Below are positions 32,298 to 44,615 of a DNA stretch of 64,000 nucleotides, piece after piece. The notes under the pieces were generated by a model. It ran no database searches. It was not told the DNA's origin and saw only the letters and a list, made by a program, of their open reading frames with translations. How positions within the stretch are numbered: position 1 is the first letter of the stretch; each line of letters begins with the position of its first letter. Source of the DNA: Telopea speciosissima. Lineage: Eukaryota; Streptophyta; Magnoliopsida; Proteales; Proteaceae. The DNA is taken from contig NC_057924.1 of NCBI RefSeq assembly GCF_018873765.1, positions 18,285,542 through 18,349,541 on the forward strand, in the 5' to 3' direction. Both the position numbers and the translations under genes were made by a program.

Positions 32298-33776
32298 ATG
32301 ACAGAAGAATTCAATGCTCTCTTAAAAAATGGCACTTGGGATCTTGTACCACCCCCCTCCCCATCTAAAAATATTGTGGGTCGTAAATGGGTGTATCGGG
32401 TCAAAAGGAAAGCAGATGGCTCTCTTGAGCATTATAAAGCCCGCCTTGTGGCAAAGGGCTACCACCTACAACCCGGCCTTGATTACACTAAAACCGTCAG
32501 TCCGATTGTTATGCCCACAACCATTCATACCGTTCTCTCACTTGCGATCTCCAATGGTTGGGCCATGCGCCAACTAGATGTTCATAACGCCTTCTTACAT
32601 GGCGTACTTCAAGAAGAGGTTTACATGTCCCAACCTCCAGGATTTGTTGATCCGACAAGGCCTAATCATGTGTGCAAATTATTGATGTCTTTCTATAGGC
32701 TCAAGCAAGCTCCATGGGCTTGGTTCACACGCCTCTCCCAGTTCCTACTTACCATTATATTCAAGGCATCGCAAACGGATCCATCATTATTCATATATCG
32801 GGAGGCTGCCAATACTACGTTTGTTCTTATATATGTCGATGACATCATTGTCACCAAAAATTCCAAGGGCCTCATATCCAGTCTTCTCAAGCAACTAGCA
32901 CAGGAATTTGCTATCAAGGACTTGGGCCACTGCATTTCTTCCTAGGGGTTGAGGTTCTCCCCCATGACCAGGGCCTGCTTCTTTACCAATCCCTATATAT
33001 TGGTGATTTATTGACAAGGGCCGGTATGCCTCTACAGACTCCAATGGCAACCTTTGTGGCCCTTACTGCAGTCTCTGGTGTCCCTATGGCTGATCCTACA
33101 TTGTATCGTTCCATCATTGAGGCACTTCAATATGTCACCTTGACTCGCCCAGACGTTGCCTTTGCGGTTAATAAAGCCTGCTAGTACATGCATGCCCCAA
33201 CTAACACTCATTGGGGGTTGGTAAAGCGGCTTCTCCGCTATCTCAAAGGCACCCAATCACATGGCCTTTTGATCGATCGTCGATCTGATCTCAGGTTACA
33301 AGCCTTTAGTGATGCTGACTGGGCTGGTTGCGGCGATGACAGAAAATCCACCGGCGGATTCGCAATTTTTTTCTTGGGACCAATCTTATCTCATGGATAT
33401 CAAGGAAACAATGCACTGTTGCACGCTCTTCTACAGAGGCAAAAATAAGGCCCAAGCAGATGCGGCCGCTGAACTAATCTGGCTCCAATCTTTATTCACC
33501 GAACTTGGCATATCTCTATCTGTCCCGCCAATACTTTGGTGTGACAACATTGTAGCCACGTACCTATCGGCCAATCCAGTCTTCCACGCCCAGATGAAAC
33601 ATATTGAAATTGACTTCTATTTCGTCCGGGATCGCGTTGCGAGCCGTGAATTGTTAGTCCAGTTTATCTCCACCAAGGACCAACTAGCAAACATCCTCAC
33701 AAAGGCCCTAGCAACGGCCCGGTTCCAGTTCTTGCGTGACAAGTTGAAGCTTTGCTGCTCGAAGCCTTCCACTTGA
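32298..33776 (+). pseudogene. Copia-2B reverse transcriptase and RNase H
   Basis: The reverse transcriptase (32298-32945) has EEFNALLKNGTWDLVP, KWVYRVKRKADGS, QLDVHNAFLHG and the catalytic YVDDIIV. A frameshift at about 32930 and a stop near 33181 separate it from RNase H (33188-33776), which reads FSDADWAGC, then after another shift LWCDN and HIEIDFYFVRDRV. The C-terminus (TARFQFLRDKLKLC) is present, unlike in Copia-1. Confidence 0.85.
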
Positions 33777-33783
33777 GGCGATG

Positions 33784-34010
33784 TATTGACCAAATATTGG
33801 ATTCCCTCTTAAACTTGGGAACCCAATATTTGGTTCTATCCTTCCACCTCAGCTATAGACAAGAATCCACAAAATCATTCAATCAAGGATATACCAATTG
33901 TGCATACCAAATATAGGATGTGCTATACTTGTAAACTCTCCTCTATATATTTTTTAATATTCTATTCATTCAATTAAGGATTATTACAATCAATTATACC
34001 ATGGTTAATA
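33784..34010 (+). repeat. Copia-2B 3' LTR, 227 bp
   Basis: It starts TATTGACC and ends GGTTAATA, and keeps the initial hairpin with one mismatch. It is followed by the target duplication AAAAC and then OMT-unit flank. Confidence 0.85.
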
Positions 34011-34628
34011 AAAACATATTACCAATAACCGGAGTGGATCAGGTTACATTAGTTTAGCTTGGATTTAATTAAGCTTGGAATATATACATGTTGGGGTACG
34101 ATGTCTTGTATTACATCGCTTGCATAATTGGACTGATTTCGAAGGCCATAGGCCTCAAGACCTAGAGGAATAGGTGGGCCTTGCACGTTTATGGCAATGA
34201 ATTGGCAGGTTCATGGCTAGGGTCGGGGTGGCAGGCCCCAAGGAAATATTTTTAGGATTATATAGGTATTTTGGCAAATTACTAATAGAGAAAGATCCCT
34301 GAGACGCCAATGTCCAGACCAAAACTGCACACCCCCACCCGAATCACTATATCACCTCTTATAAAAAGTCCTAAACATGCCCTCTATTTGACAAAATTTC
34401 ATAATCTATTGATGTAGAGGAGATATCAGTACAATTCCTACACCCTGGATGGGCAGAAGGTGACCCGGTCCGACAGAAAATGCTAAATTTCCAAGGGCTA
34501 ACTTTCGAGAGGCATAACTTTGTTCATACTCATCCAATTTACAAGTGAACCAGGCAAAGCATGGGCATTCCTCCAAAATTCCCATCATTTTCAAGGCCAT
34601 TCGGTGTTCCAAAGTTTTGGCACCATTC
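34011..34628. repeat. OMT4 unit distal flank with repeat R
   Basis: 34011-34130 continues the OMT upstream flank seen at 6190-6300 and 62000-62340 (GGATCAGGTTACATTAG, TTTAATTAAGCTTGG). 34220-34628 is repeat R. It stops abruptly at the Copia-3 remnant. Confidence 0.65.
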
Positions 34629-36573
34629 TTATCATGCCACTGCATGCCATCTCATTAATTCTTATCCTTGTATCTATATTTGTAAAGTGTGAGTGTACAG
34701 ACCCAATCTAGCATTAGATTAGGGAGAGGATCATGCTATCTAATCCATGTACTTTTGTGTATGTAATCTTTCGTTCATTCTCAATGAAATCAAGCTATTC
34801 CAAAGCTCCATATCCTAGTGTTACCAATTAACATGGTATCAGCCTAGGTTGTTTTCTTCTTCTCATTGGAATCTTCCACCATTCCAATGGGTGATCCCAT
34901 AGCTTCCACCATTACCACGACTTCGGTGGTTCCCATTTCCTCTCTTCATTTTCTGCATTCTTCTGATCAACCATGTTCATCCTTGGGAACTCTTCTTCTT
35001 GATGGGGATAATTATCCCACTTCGCATCAGTCCATGCTTATGGCTCTAGAGGCGAAGAACAAATTACCGTTTCTAGATGGTTTCCTCGCCATACCTCACT
35101 TCAAATCTACCGATTATCCTCATTAGGTGCACTGCAATTGCATGGTGCACTCCTGGATAGTGCAGTCAACTATCCCTTCGATGGCTCATAGCATTCTCTG
35201 GATCGAATGCTGCTCGAATATTTTAGATCCACAGGGCTATTTCCACTCACGTTCAAGGAACCGATGCAATATCTGCTTATTACACCAAAACCAAGGGATA
35301 TCGCGATGAGTTACTCTCGTATCCTGTTCTTCCCTCTTGTTCTTGTAGTGCCATGACTACTTTGCAGACTGTCTTTGTCAAGGACCATCTCATGGATTTT
35401 TTACAAGGGTTAAACAAAAGCTATGCTGCTGTTCATAGTCAGCTTTTACTTATGGAGCCATTGCCTAGTGTTAACAAGGCTTATTCTTTACTTCTTTAAG
35501 AGGAACGCCAACGTTCTATTCATGATGATCGTTCGACTGTGCCCGATTTGACTACCATGGCTGTTGCTCATATAACCACTGGTAACCCTCGGTCTGGTTC
35601 TTCTACCAAGCCTTTCAATCATTGTTCCCATTGCGGTAAAGATGAGCATTCAGAGTCCCGCTATTTCAAAAAAAAAATGGCTATCCAGATTGGTGGAAAG
35701 AGCAAAATGGTTCTAAACGGACTGCAAATGACATCGCTTCGAAGGGTACACGCCCATCTCCTTCCTAGCCTCTTGCGGCTACTGCCACCACAGATTCCAC
35801 ACCGATTTCTGCCCCTACTCTCACAGTTGCTAAGCTTCAACATCTTCTTGCCTTTATTCCATCAAGTAACCATCTTCTTGTCAACATGGCAGGTAAACCG
35901 ATTTGTTTATAGTCATCTTCCACATGGATTTTGGATACCGGGGCCACACATTATATCACTTTTGATGATTCTTTATTCACCAAGATCGATGCTAATCAAA
36001 CTTCTCCACTGATTACATTACCGGACGGATCCAACGCCCCTGTGACTCAAATCGGGGCCATATCGATCACTCTCGATATTTCCTTATATCATTTGTTGCT
36101 TGTCCCATCTTTTAAATACAATCTTCTTTCTATTAGAAAATTGACTGCCAGTTCTCAATTTCTGATTACCTTCACTTGTGATACTTATGTGTTTTAGAAC
36201 CCACAATTGAAGAAGATTATAGCGACGGGTAAGAGACATGGCGGCCTTTATTTTCTTGAGGTTTCTCCCACATCACCATTTATTTCTACGACATCTTCGA
36301 GGGCACATTTTGCTCTATGGCATTGGCGTGTGGGCCACCCTAGTTCTTTTCTCCAACCCCATCTCCTTAATATTGACTCTACCATTTCAATAAGTGCACT
36401 TGCATTGTTTGTCCTTTAGCTACACAAAAATGGCTTCCATTTTCTTTCAGTACGATTACTAGTACGCATTGTTTTGAATTAATACATGTTGATATTTGGG
36501 GTCCCTATCGGACCCCTACTTTGTCTAGTGCACGTTATTTCCTTAACATAGTTGATGATTTTCTTGTGGTACA
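34629..36573 (+). mobile_element. Copia-3 remnant: partial LTR, gag, protease, start of integrase
   Basis: A partial 5' LTR ends ATTAACA before the primer-binding site TGGTATCAGCC (34834-34844). Broken gag frames follow (LGTLLLDGDNYPTSHQSML at 34980-35040). A zinc knuckle CSHCGKDEHSESRYF sits near 35625-35670, a protease core DTGATHYITFDDS near 35933, then HFALWHWRVGHPSSFL (pre-integrase) and HVDIWGPYRTPT with IVDDF (start of integrase, to about 36563). It is interrupted by the Gypsy element at 36574-36576 and does not resume in this window. Confidence 0.8.
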
Positions 36574-36575
36574 TG

Positions 36576-37001
36576 TGATGCAGCCAGCATGGAGGGTGAC
36601 AAGGTGGAAGCCACGGCAACACACCCCAAGGCCCTACGGAGATCGGCTCGGATCAAGGAGAAGCCTGGTCCTCAGTAATAAGGGAAGATTGGCTTCCCCA
36701 ATAAAGATCTTATTGTGATCCCCCTATCAAAGATTCCAGTGTGAATAAATCCCAACTTATTTGGGTGATTGTAGTTTCCCTTTTTGTAGTTTCCTTTTTT
36801 TTTCTTCTTTCTTGTAATTCTGGGCTACATGAAAATGTACCAGGAGGGAAAGAAGACAAATTTTGGATATTGAATGAAAATTTCTCTTTACAGCTTGGAA
36901 CTCCATTAGAGTTTCTGCAAGTTTTCTTCTTCTTCTTGTTCGATTAATCAACTCCTTGCGAACTCGAATCTCCCGATCCAAGCCTTCACAAGGCTGCGCC
37001 A
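36576..37001 (+). repeat. Gypsy 5' LTR
   Basis: 426 bp, TG...CA, with AATAAA-like signals in its first half (CCAATAAAGATC, GTGAATAAATCC). The start may be two bases earlier (TGTGATGC). No partner LTR is seen in this window. Confidence 0.65.
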
Positions 37002-37099
37002 TTTTTGGTATTAGAGCTTTGGGCGGAGAACGAGCGACGGAATGCCACCCCGATGATGCGGAGGTCACGCAGTCCCTATTGAGGAAATTAATGCAAGAG

Positions 37100-38460
37100 A
37101 TGAGGTCTTGCGCCTGCAGCAAGAAGTTGCAGCCCTGCGGCTTGAGAACGAAGCGTTGAAGACTGTCGTTCGACGTTCGATTTCGATTGATCGAGGAGAC
37201 GTCCGATCAGAACTCACCTTCTTCTAATGACGCGTCACCTGTGTGGGAGAGGAGGACTCACCATGACAGGTTCGTCCCTCAGAAACAACGAGAGCTTGAA
37301 TGGGATAAAATTGTTCGTCGCAACATTCCCGAGTTCTCAGGCACGACATCCCCTGATGAGATCATCGACTAGTTAGCACTAGTCAACGAGGTTTTTCAAT
37401 ACAAGGAGGTTCCTGAGCACCGACGCATTGTCATCATTGCTATGCGACTTCATGGGAAGGCTGTTGCATGGTGGAGGCATGACAAACAGCTTCGTGCCAA
37501 TGCTGGTAAGGCACCTGTCACGCGTTGGAGTAAGATGGAAGAAAAGATTCGAAAACACTTCCTTCCCCGCAGCTATCACCGCGATCTGTAACATAAGTTC
37601 CAACATTTGTAGCAGGGAACCCACATGGTGGAGCAATATACCTCTGACTTTAATGATTTGGTGGTTCGTAATAACTTTACTGACTCGGAGGAGATGCTAG
37701 TACATAAGTATTTGGGGGGATTACAGCCCTACATCCAGAGTGTTCTCGAAGTACTCGATATTTGGGACCTCAGAGATGTGCACCAGAGAGCCTTGAAGGT
37801 TGAACAGGCCCGTTCTCAGAAAGCCACCTTTCCAACTGCAAATCGGGTTATCCCAACTGCCAACAGCTCCAATAAGGGGGACGTGCTACCCTCCCAAACC
37901 TAGCCACCAAATCGCTCTGCCACCTTGGGGGCTGACAATCAAAACCTGATCCCTGGGTTGCGGTGCTATGCTTGTGGAGAGCTTGGGCATCGTTCCAGCA
38001 ACTGCCCCAAAAAGAAGCCTAATGGGAAGGGCCTCTTATTGGAATATGAGTCAGAAGGCCATAAGGAAGAGCCATCCTATCATGAACCCGCTGGAGATCC
38101 GCGGTATGATAGCAAGGGTGAGCATGTGTTGCAGGCGGATTCTGGTGAACTTCTAATGATGCGCAAGATTTATCTCACACCTAGACAAGAGACTGGCAAT
38201 CAGTGGCTGCACAACAACATCTTTCACTCCGCTTGTACTATCTCAGGCAAGGTGTGCCAGTTGATTGTTGACTTTGACTGCTATGAAAATGTGATCTTGG
38301 AGGAGGCAGTGCACAAGTTACAACTGGAACAACAAGACCACCTAGTACCTTATAAAATGACCTGGCTAAAGCGTGGGATTGAGGTAACCCATCAACAAAC
38401 GATGTCAGGTATCGTTATCCATCTCTAATACATACTTTGACAAAGTTTGGTGTGACATCC
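37100..38460 (+). pseudogene. Gypsy gag and zinc knuckle
   Basis: Gag reads DKIVRRNIPEFSGTTSPDEI, a TAG stop, then VNEVFQYKEVPEHRR and AMRLHGKAVAWW. A second segment (37625-37903) contains EQYTSDFNDLVVRNN and YLGGLQPYIQSVL. The zinc knuckle CYACGELGHRSSNC is at about 37967-38008. A degraded protease region follows. Stops at 37371-37373, 37588 and elsewhere prevent translation. Confidence 0.8.
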
Positions 38461-38672
38461 TCCCCATGGATGTGAGTCATTTAATTTTGAGGCGCCCGTG
38501 GCAGTTTGATAGGAAGACAGTACATGATGGGTATAAGAATACCTACTCGTTCGAATGTAATGACAAAAAAATTGCCTTAGCCCCATCTAAGAAGCCTCTT
38601 AAGACTCCCATTGCTGAGAATCCTAAACTATTGTCTCTGAAAGATTTGCGCAGCATGGTGAATGACACATAG

Positions 38673-39506
38673 GTGATGTATGTTTTATTGAACAAATCTG
38701 ACGAGAAAGCACCTGCCTTGCCCGTGCCCGAATCGGTCAAGCTGTTATTGGAGGAGTTCAACGATGTGTTCCCCGATGAGTTACCCCAAGGTCTTCCACC
38801 CATGCGTGATATTCAGCATCGGATAGACCTAGTGCCTGGAGCATCCCTCCCCAACTTACCCCACTATCGCATGAGTCCCTCCGAGCATGAGGAATTGCGG
38901 CGACAGATCACAGAGTTAATGGAAAAAGGCTTCGTACGGGAGAGCATTAGCCCCTGTGCCATCCTGGCCTTGCTTGTTCCAAAGAAGAATGGGGCCTGGC
39001 GCATGTGTATTAATAGTCGGGCGATAAATAAAATTACAATAAAATATCGCTTCCCGATTCTGAGATTGGACGACTTATTGGATCAGCTTTCCGGTGCTAC
39101 CATTTTTTCCAAGCTAGATTTGAAGAGCGGGTATCACCAGATCCGTATCCAGCAGGGGGACGAGTGGAGAACCGCTTTCAAGACACATGATGGGCTGTTT
39201 GAGTGGCTGGTCATGCCATTCGGGTTGTCCAATGCACCATCCACCTTTATGCAGTTCATGACTCAGATCTTGCGCCCTTATCTTGGGAGGTTTACAGTCG
39301 TTTATTTTGACAATATTATGATTTATAGCAAATCTATTGACGACCATTTGCAGCACCTCCGGGAGATCCTTTTTGTCTTGCATAGGGAACATTTATTCGC
39401 TGCCACCAATAAATGTTATTTTATGGAGGAGCGGATTTTATTCTTGTGGTTCAATGTGTCAGGCGAGGGCATCTCTGTCGATGATGCCAAGATTAGGGTG
39501 ATTTAA
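38673..39506 (+). pseudogene. Gypsy reverse transcriptase, catalytic Asp altered
   Basis: One open frame of 277 codons. It includes [61 protein letters not shown] and [12 protein letters not shown]. The catalytic box reads YFDNIMIYS where the family has Y-x-D-D: the second Asp is Asn, which should abolish polymerase activity. It ends at a stop at 39504-39506, inside the polymerase-RNase H linker. Confidence 0.85.
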
Positions 39507-40090
39507 GAGTGGCTGGTTCCAAAAAATATTCATGAAGTCCGAAGCTTTCATGGGTTGGCATCATTTTATCGACGGTTCATTCCACACTTTAGTTCCATTG
39601 CAGCGCCGTTGACCGCCTGCATGAAGAAGGGCCAGTTCGAGTGGAATGAGGCTGTACAACAAAGTTTTTAAGAGCTAAGGGACTGGTTGAGCACAACCCC
39701 TATTTTAGTACTCCCTGATTTTACCATTTTATTTGAGGTGCATTGCGATGCATCCATCACTGGTATTGGTGCAGTACTCAGTCAAGGGGGTCTACCTGTT
39801 GCTTATTTTAGTGAGAAACTCACGAGTGCATGGCAGCGCTATAGCACCTATGATTTGGAATTCTATGCACTTTATCTTACCCTGGAGCATTGGCGACAAT
39901 ATCTGATACACAGGGAATTTGTGCTTTACACTGATAACGAGGCACTTAAATATATTGCAGGGCAGTAGCGATTAAATTCCAAGCGCGCCAAGTGGGCAGA
40001 ATATTTACAAGAATTCAATTTTATTATCAAGCACAAGTTTGGCACACAAAACATGGTGGCAGACACCCTGAGTCGCAAGCGCACCCTCCT
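39507..40090 (+). pseudogene. Gypsy RNase H domain and start of connection region
   Basis: Continues as [20 protein letters not shown], a stop near 39669, then RNase H (39687-39968): FEVHCDASITGIGAVLSQGG, TYDLEFYALYLTLEHWRQYL and LYTDNEALKYI. After another stop it reads AKWAEYLQEFNFIIKHKFGT, then VADTLSRK, and ends. Confidence 0.8.
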
Positions 40091-41193
40091 CTACACCATG
40101 TGCACCTGCTTAAATCTTTACTCTCAATATAGGCAAAGTGTACTCAACAAGCAATTTATATCTCTAAACTTAAACTAAGAAAAATACCAAGATCAACTAT
40201 CAAATTAAGAAACTAAGCTAAACTAGGATAAACAAAATTAACACAAAAAGTAAGAGAATGAGATGGATAGATTGAAATTGAGATGGGCTCTTGGGGATGG
40301 AATCCACCACAAGGTTGGGGTAAGTCAATGATCAACACATCAAAGCATTGCATATATCATAGTCTAGGTCTATAGGAGATGCGGCGAAAATGGCTAACAT
40401 ATCCTATGAGTAGTACGTATTCAATACACAATTAGATCCTAAAATCATGAACATGAATGGTGTCACAATGGCTACGGCGGCAATATTGCATTTAGTCCAA
40501 TTGGATGACATGCACACTACGGCGGTAAACAATTGTAAGCCCAAACAATGAACATGTTAATACACAAGCATGCAAATCATCAACTCATCCTTCCCTCATG
40601 GCTTCATCCTACCCCAAGACTTGAGGGTTTAGTTGGCCATGGGAAAATTGATGGAAGGAGAGGGGGTTGATGAAGAGAACATTAAAACTAAATTATAAAA
40701 AATAAAATCAAAAGATTAAATAACTTAGCTCAACTTGAACTTGAACTATTGAAGAAAAAATTCCAACCTTAAATTTGAATCAACAACTTGAAGTACATCA
40801 ATAGAAGAAGGGGATGGGCATTAAAAATCCTCAATTATATTAGATCTAGGAATGAAAAAGACAAAATTACATTGAAATTCTAAGCTTAGACAAAGAAACT
40901 AGAAAAGAGAAAAAATAAGAGAAAGAAAGCTAAAAAGCCTAAGAAGAATGAATCCCTTTTTTAAGAGGAAGAAAAGAGAATGAGAGAAGAATATTTATTA
41001 ATGAGGGGGCTGATCCTTTTATAGAGGAGGGAGAAGCCAAAATCGTTGGAGGGAGGAGGTGAGGTGGCATGAGAAAAAAAAAGGAAAAGAAATTGGAGAG
41101 AAAGAAAGAAGGAAGAGAAAATTTAAAAAAAAAAAAAAGGAAATATCTCCCCCCCCCCCCATCATGTTTTCTTTCATTCCTTTATTGTTTTTT
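40091..41193. other. AT-rich LTR-like DNA, left flank of MULE-B
   Basis: No gene is supported. The sequence resembles the LTR or 3' region of a large Gypsy element, but no defined ends were found. It is interrupted at 41193 by MULE-B and continues at 49716. Purine-rich microsatellite (41060-41140) and a C run (41148-41160) are present. Confidence 0.35.
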
Positions 41194-41641
41194 GGGAAAT
41201 TTATGCATACCACCCCTGAGGTTTGACGAAAGGATATTTTCACCCCCCAGTTTTGGAAAATTCTGCGTACCCCCCTGAGGTTTGCAAAAGGTAACAAATA
41301 GGTCCATTCCGTCAGTTCATGACTAACACTGTTAAAAAGTAGACTTGAACTGATGGAATTGCCCTTGCCATTGGGGTTTCAAAATGAACTGACCGAAATG
41401 CCCTTATCACTATGGGGTTTCTAAAATGACTAGAACGATGAGGGATTTTAGGGTTTGAAATTGGGGAAAATCCCAAATCCTGCAACTCGTTCCCTTTATC
41501 GAGCCACACTGGAAGAGAGAAGGGGAAGAAACGGGAAGGGCCACCATTGTTGGACGTTATTCTTCAAGTTGCAACTTTTCCAACCTCTGTTCGAAGACCT
41601 CCAACTTCTCCAAACTCTGTTGGAGTGGACCTGCAACTTCT
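41194..41641 (+). repeat. MULE-B left terminal inverted repeat
   Basis: About 448 bp, matching the right end with few differences over its outer 270 bp. The inner part is a repetitive array of CTGCAACTTCTCC / CCAACTTCTCC motifs. Confidence 0.9.
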
Positions 41642-41870
41642 CCTACGCTCCTACTTCGGTTTGACCTGCAACTTATCCAACTTCTCCAACTTTGGTTCAA
41701 CCTGCAACTCCAAGCTCTGTAAGTATTGCTTTTTTCTTCATCCATTCTCAATCGTTTCTGATATTGGAAAAACTGAAACAGCTTGTGCAATCGTATATGA
41801 GTTTTGAACTCCAAAATTGAAATATCTGTCCAACCCATGACCGTGAGTAAAGCTCACTGCTCGCTACTCA

Positions 41871-42165
<295 letters not shown>

Positions 42166-42885
42166 AGTGATTCTTTTAGGTTGGCTACAAATAAGAAACT
42201 AAAAAAGATATGGGTTTCTATAGTATAATTACAGAGCAATGCTAAGGAGAATGTCCCTAGCTTCAATCTCTGCAGCAGGAAAGGGAGCTGTCCATGGTAT
42301 TTCTAACAATTAAAGCCAATTTTTATCGTATATGGAATGCCAATTTTGGCTAAAGTATCATGAAACCGGATTCTTTACTGGATGATGGCAATTATAACTT
42401 TTTTATTGGATAGTAATAGGTTAATCTTGCATATTACAGATGTAGGGACTCCAATTTCCATCATTATTAATTGGGTTTAATCTTGTTTAAAATCTGGTTC
42501 AAGAGGGGGCCAAGCCAATAGAAGCTTCTTGTAGATTGGTGTAAAATGGCCTATCCTTGAAATTAGTGATTCTGATGATGGGTTTGTGCACAAATCTTGA
42601 GGGCAATTGAATGGTAAGGAAAGACATGGGACCAATTGCGTGGGAGAGAGAGGGAGAGAGATGAAGTGGACCACATGAGAATGGGTGTATGAATAGTCTT
42701 CATCAGCATCATCATGGGTTCATTCATGTGAATTATTCTGTCTTGGATATGGTTCTACTTGCTTAATATGCTTTTGCATCCTTGTTCTCCGATAATTCAT
42801 TATCAGTTCTTCCTGGAATAGATCATTTGATTCCTTGATGGGACTATTATTAATGCTTAGATTCAATGTAATGTTTGCAGGTACA
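42166..42885. other. MULE-B spacer; likely 5' region of the GRF gene
   Basis: No coding region is supported. A splice acceptor-like GTAATGTTTGCAG just before 42881 suggests that the GRF gene has an upstream non-coding exon here. A GA-rich stretch lies at 42642-42662. Confidence 0.4.
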
Positions 42886-43344
42886 ATGTCTTATGGTAGT
42901 GTCAATGAGAGCTATTCAGGGTACCTTAAGTTTGAGAACAAGTTGTGCTTCTGTAGGAAAAGAGCTGCTGTGAGGATCTCGAACTCAACAGATAACCCAA
43001 ACAGGCTATATTATAACTGTGCAGACAAAAATAATGGTGGCTGCAACTTCTTCCAATGGTGTTGTACCATGAGTGAACCAGGTCAATGTAGCCTCACCAA
43101 TGTTTCAGCTCCACATCCAGGTCCAACAAATACTATAGGTGTAATTAGTGTAGAAGAACAGCAGAGACTGGAGCAACAGAGGATGGAGCAACAGAGGAGG
43201 GATCAACAGAAGGAGGAAGAATTCTGTAGGTTTAAGAATAGAGTGATTGAGTTGAAAAAGTCAAATGCTGCAATGAAGATGTTTTGTCAAATGATGGTTG
43301 CTTTGTTTGTCTTGAACTTTGTTGTAATTGTTCTAAAAATATGA
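42886..43344 (+). CDS. GRF zinc-finger, coiled-coil, membrane-anchor protein of MULE-B
   Basis: Predicted 152 residues from ATG 42886, chosen because a splice acceptor (TTTGCAG) lies five bases upstream and the zinc finger follows shortly. Residues 21-59 form a GRF-type zinc finger: C-x-C at 21-23, NRLYYNC at 39-45 and GGCNFFQWC at 51-59. Residues about 100-125 are a Gln/Glu/Arg-rich heptad-like stretch (EEQQRLEQQRMEQQRRDQQ), probably a coiled coil. The last 20 residues (MMVALFVLNFVVIVLKI) are hydrophobic and may anchor it in a membrane. GRF fingers bind single-stranded nucleic acid in other proteins. It converges on the transposase gene, in the manner of the second gene of MuDR-type elements, but no similarity to mudrB is claimed. 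The frame is intact. Confidence 0.75.
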   Translation: MSYGSVNESYSGYLKFENKLCFCRKRAAVRISNSTDNPNRLYYNCADKNNGGCNFFQWCCTMSEPGQCSLTNVSAPHPGPTNTIGVISVEEQQRLEQQRMEQQRRDQQKEEEFCRFKNRVIELKKSNAAMKMFCQMMVALFVLNFVVIVLKI

Positions 43345-44615
43345 TGGAGTGTATGGGGTAGGGCACTTAATGTATGGAAAGGGGAGTTTCACCTAATGTA
43401 TGGGAAGGGGATGTTTGGTAATTTGAATGAACAATTTGCTTTCAATGAATGCATTTGGAATTTTAGTGTATTGTATTTGGAATGTGATGGTATTTTGAAT
43501 GTGAAAAATATATTGCGGGTCCACTGCTTAAGTGTTGGAATTTTATGATTAGAGAGTATCTCAATAGACTACCTGCTCCATGACCTCTGCTATGATGGCT
43601 CATGTGGGTCAATGGGTCACTGCTCAAGTATTGGTAGCCTTCTAAAGATATGACAAAGCATCACAGGGTACTATGTGAGGGTCTTTAGAGGCCATCAGCC
43701 CACATGAGCAGGGGCAGCAACAGTAGCACAGAGGAATTCTACCAGTGTTATTCACATATACAATAATTGAGCCCCTAATCCAATGCTCCTAAACATTTTG
43801 TGATTTAACCCATTAGTATTAGCATGATGGTTACATGATGATGGTAATTGGTTAACCCATTGCTATTACCATTATGGTTTACACACTGAGGGAGCTAGGA
43901 GACAGCATCATCAACATGAAGATATTTAGCTAAGTAGTGATCTACAATGCTCAATGACCAAATTTTAGGATTAAAAATCAGACCATTCGCAAACCATTAC
44001 ATTGGTAATTGTTTTCCAAGCACATTGGTCCATACATCATAACAGCATTTGCATAATACCAAATGTTGATCCAAATCCAAGTCAAACCATTAAAAATCCA
44101 AGTGAAACTATTAAGTTACAATATGTTTTCCAAATAAATCCAATAGAACTTGCTGAATCATAAATCAACCCATAGCCTCCACTTCAGCTCCAACACTGCA
44201 ACTCCACTTTAGCTCCTCCAACCTTCAGCTCCATAATACATCAGCTCCATGGACTAGTCCTAGACAGCAAATGAACTGTACATGGCAAAAACACATCCCA
44301 TCATTTTACTGCTACAGGAACTCAGGCATCTATTTAAAATTGTAAATCACATCTTGTGCAGTTAGACTGGTCCTCGACAGCAACTCCACTCACCATTTCA
44401 TTGGGTAGCTCTACTGGCTCTCCTTGCCTTCTCTTTCATAGCCTTTGCTGCCATCCTATTGTGAATCACATCTTGTACAGTTGTACATGACTGTTGTGAG
44501 GATCTGGTTGCTTTTTGAGATGATGACATATCATCAGGTGTATCACTCCTTGATTTCCTCTACAATTGCATCAACAAAACATATATGTAAAATTTCAAGT
44601 TTTATGTACAAAACT
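43345..44615. other. MULE-B spacer between convergent genes
   Basis: Contains the 3' flank of the GRF gene and AT-rich sequence with AATAAATCC-type elements. No further coding region is supported. 44350-44580 may be 3' end of the transposase transcript on the minus strand. Confidence 0.3.

Larger units (their letters stand above)
22769..34010 (+). mobile_element. Copia-2B LTR retrotransposon with nested insertions
   Basis: It is flanked by AAAAC at 22764-22768 and 34011-34015, a perfect 5-bp target duplication. The 5' LTR contains a LINE and gag contains MULE-A; without them the element would be about 5 kb with the full Copia domain order. Many stops and frameshifts show it is old. The uninserted sequence survives upstream of OMT5 (near 62005: TATTAAAACATAG...). 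Confidence 0.9.
36576..40090 (+). mobile_element. Truncated Gypsy (Ty3) element inserted in Copia-3
   Basis: The LTR (36576-37001) begins TGATGCAGCC and ends TGCGCCA. The primer-binding site TGGTATTAGAGC is at 37006-37017. Then come gag, zinc knuckle, reverse transcriptase and RNase H, the Gypsy order. Integrase and the 3' LTR are missing: after ADTLSRKRTLL near 40085 the sequence changes to LTR-like AT-rich DNA. Confidence 0.85.
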
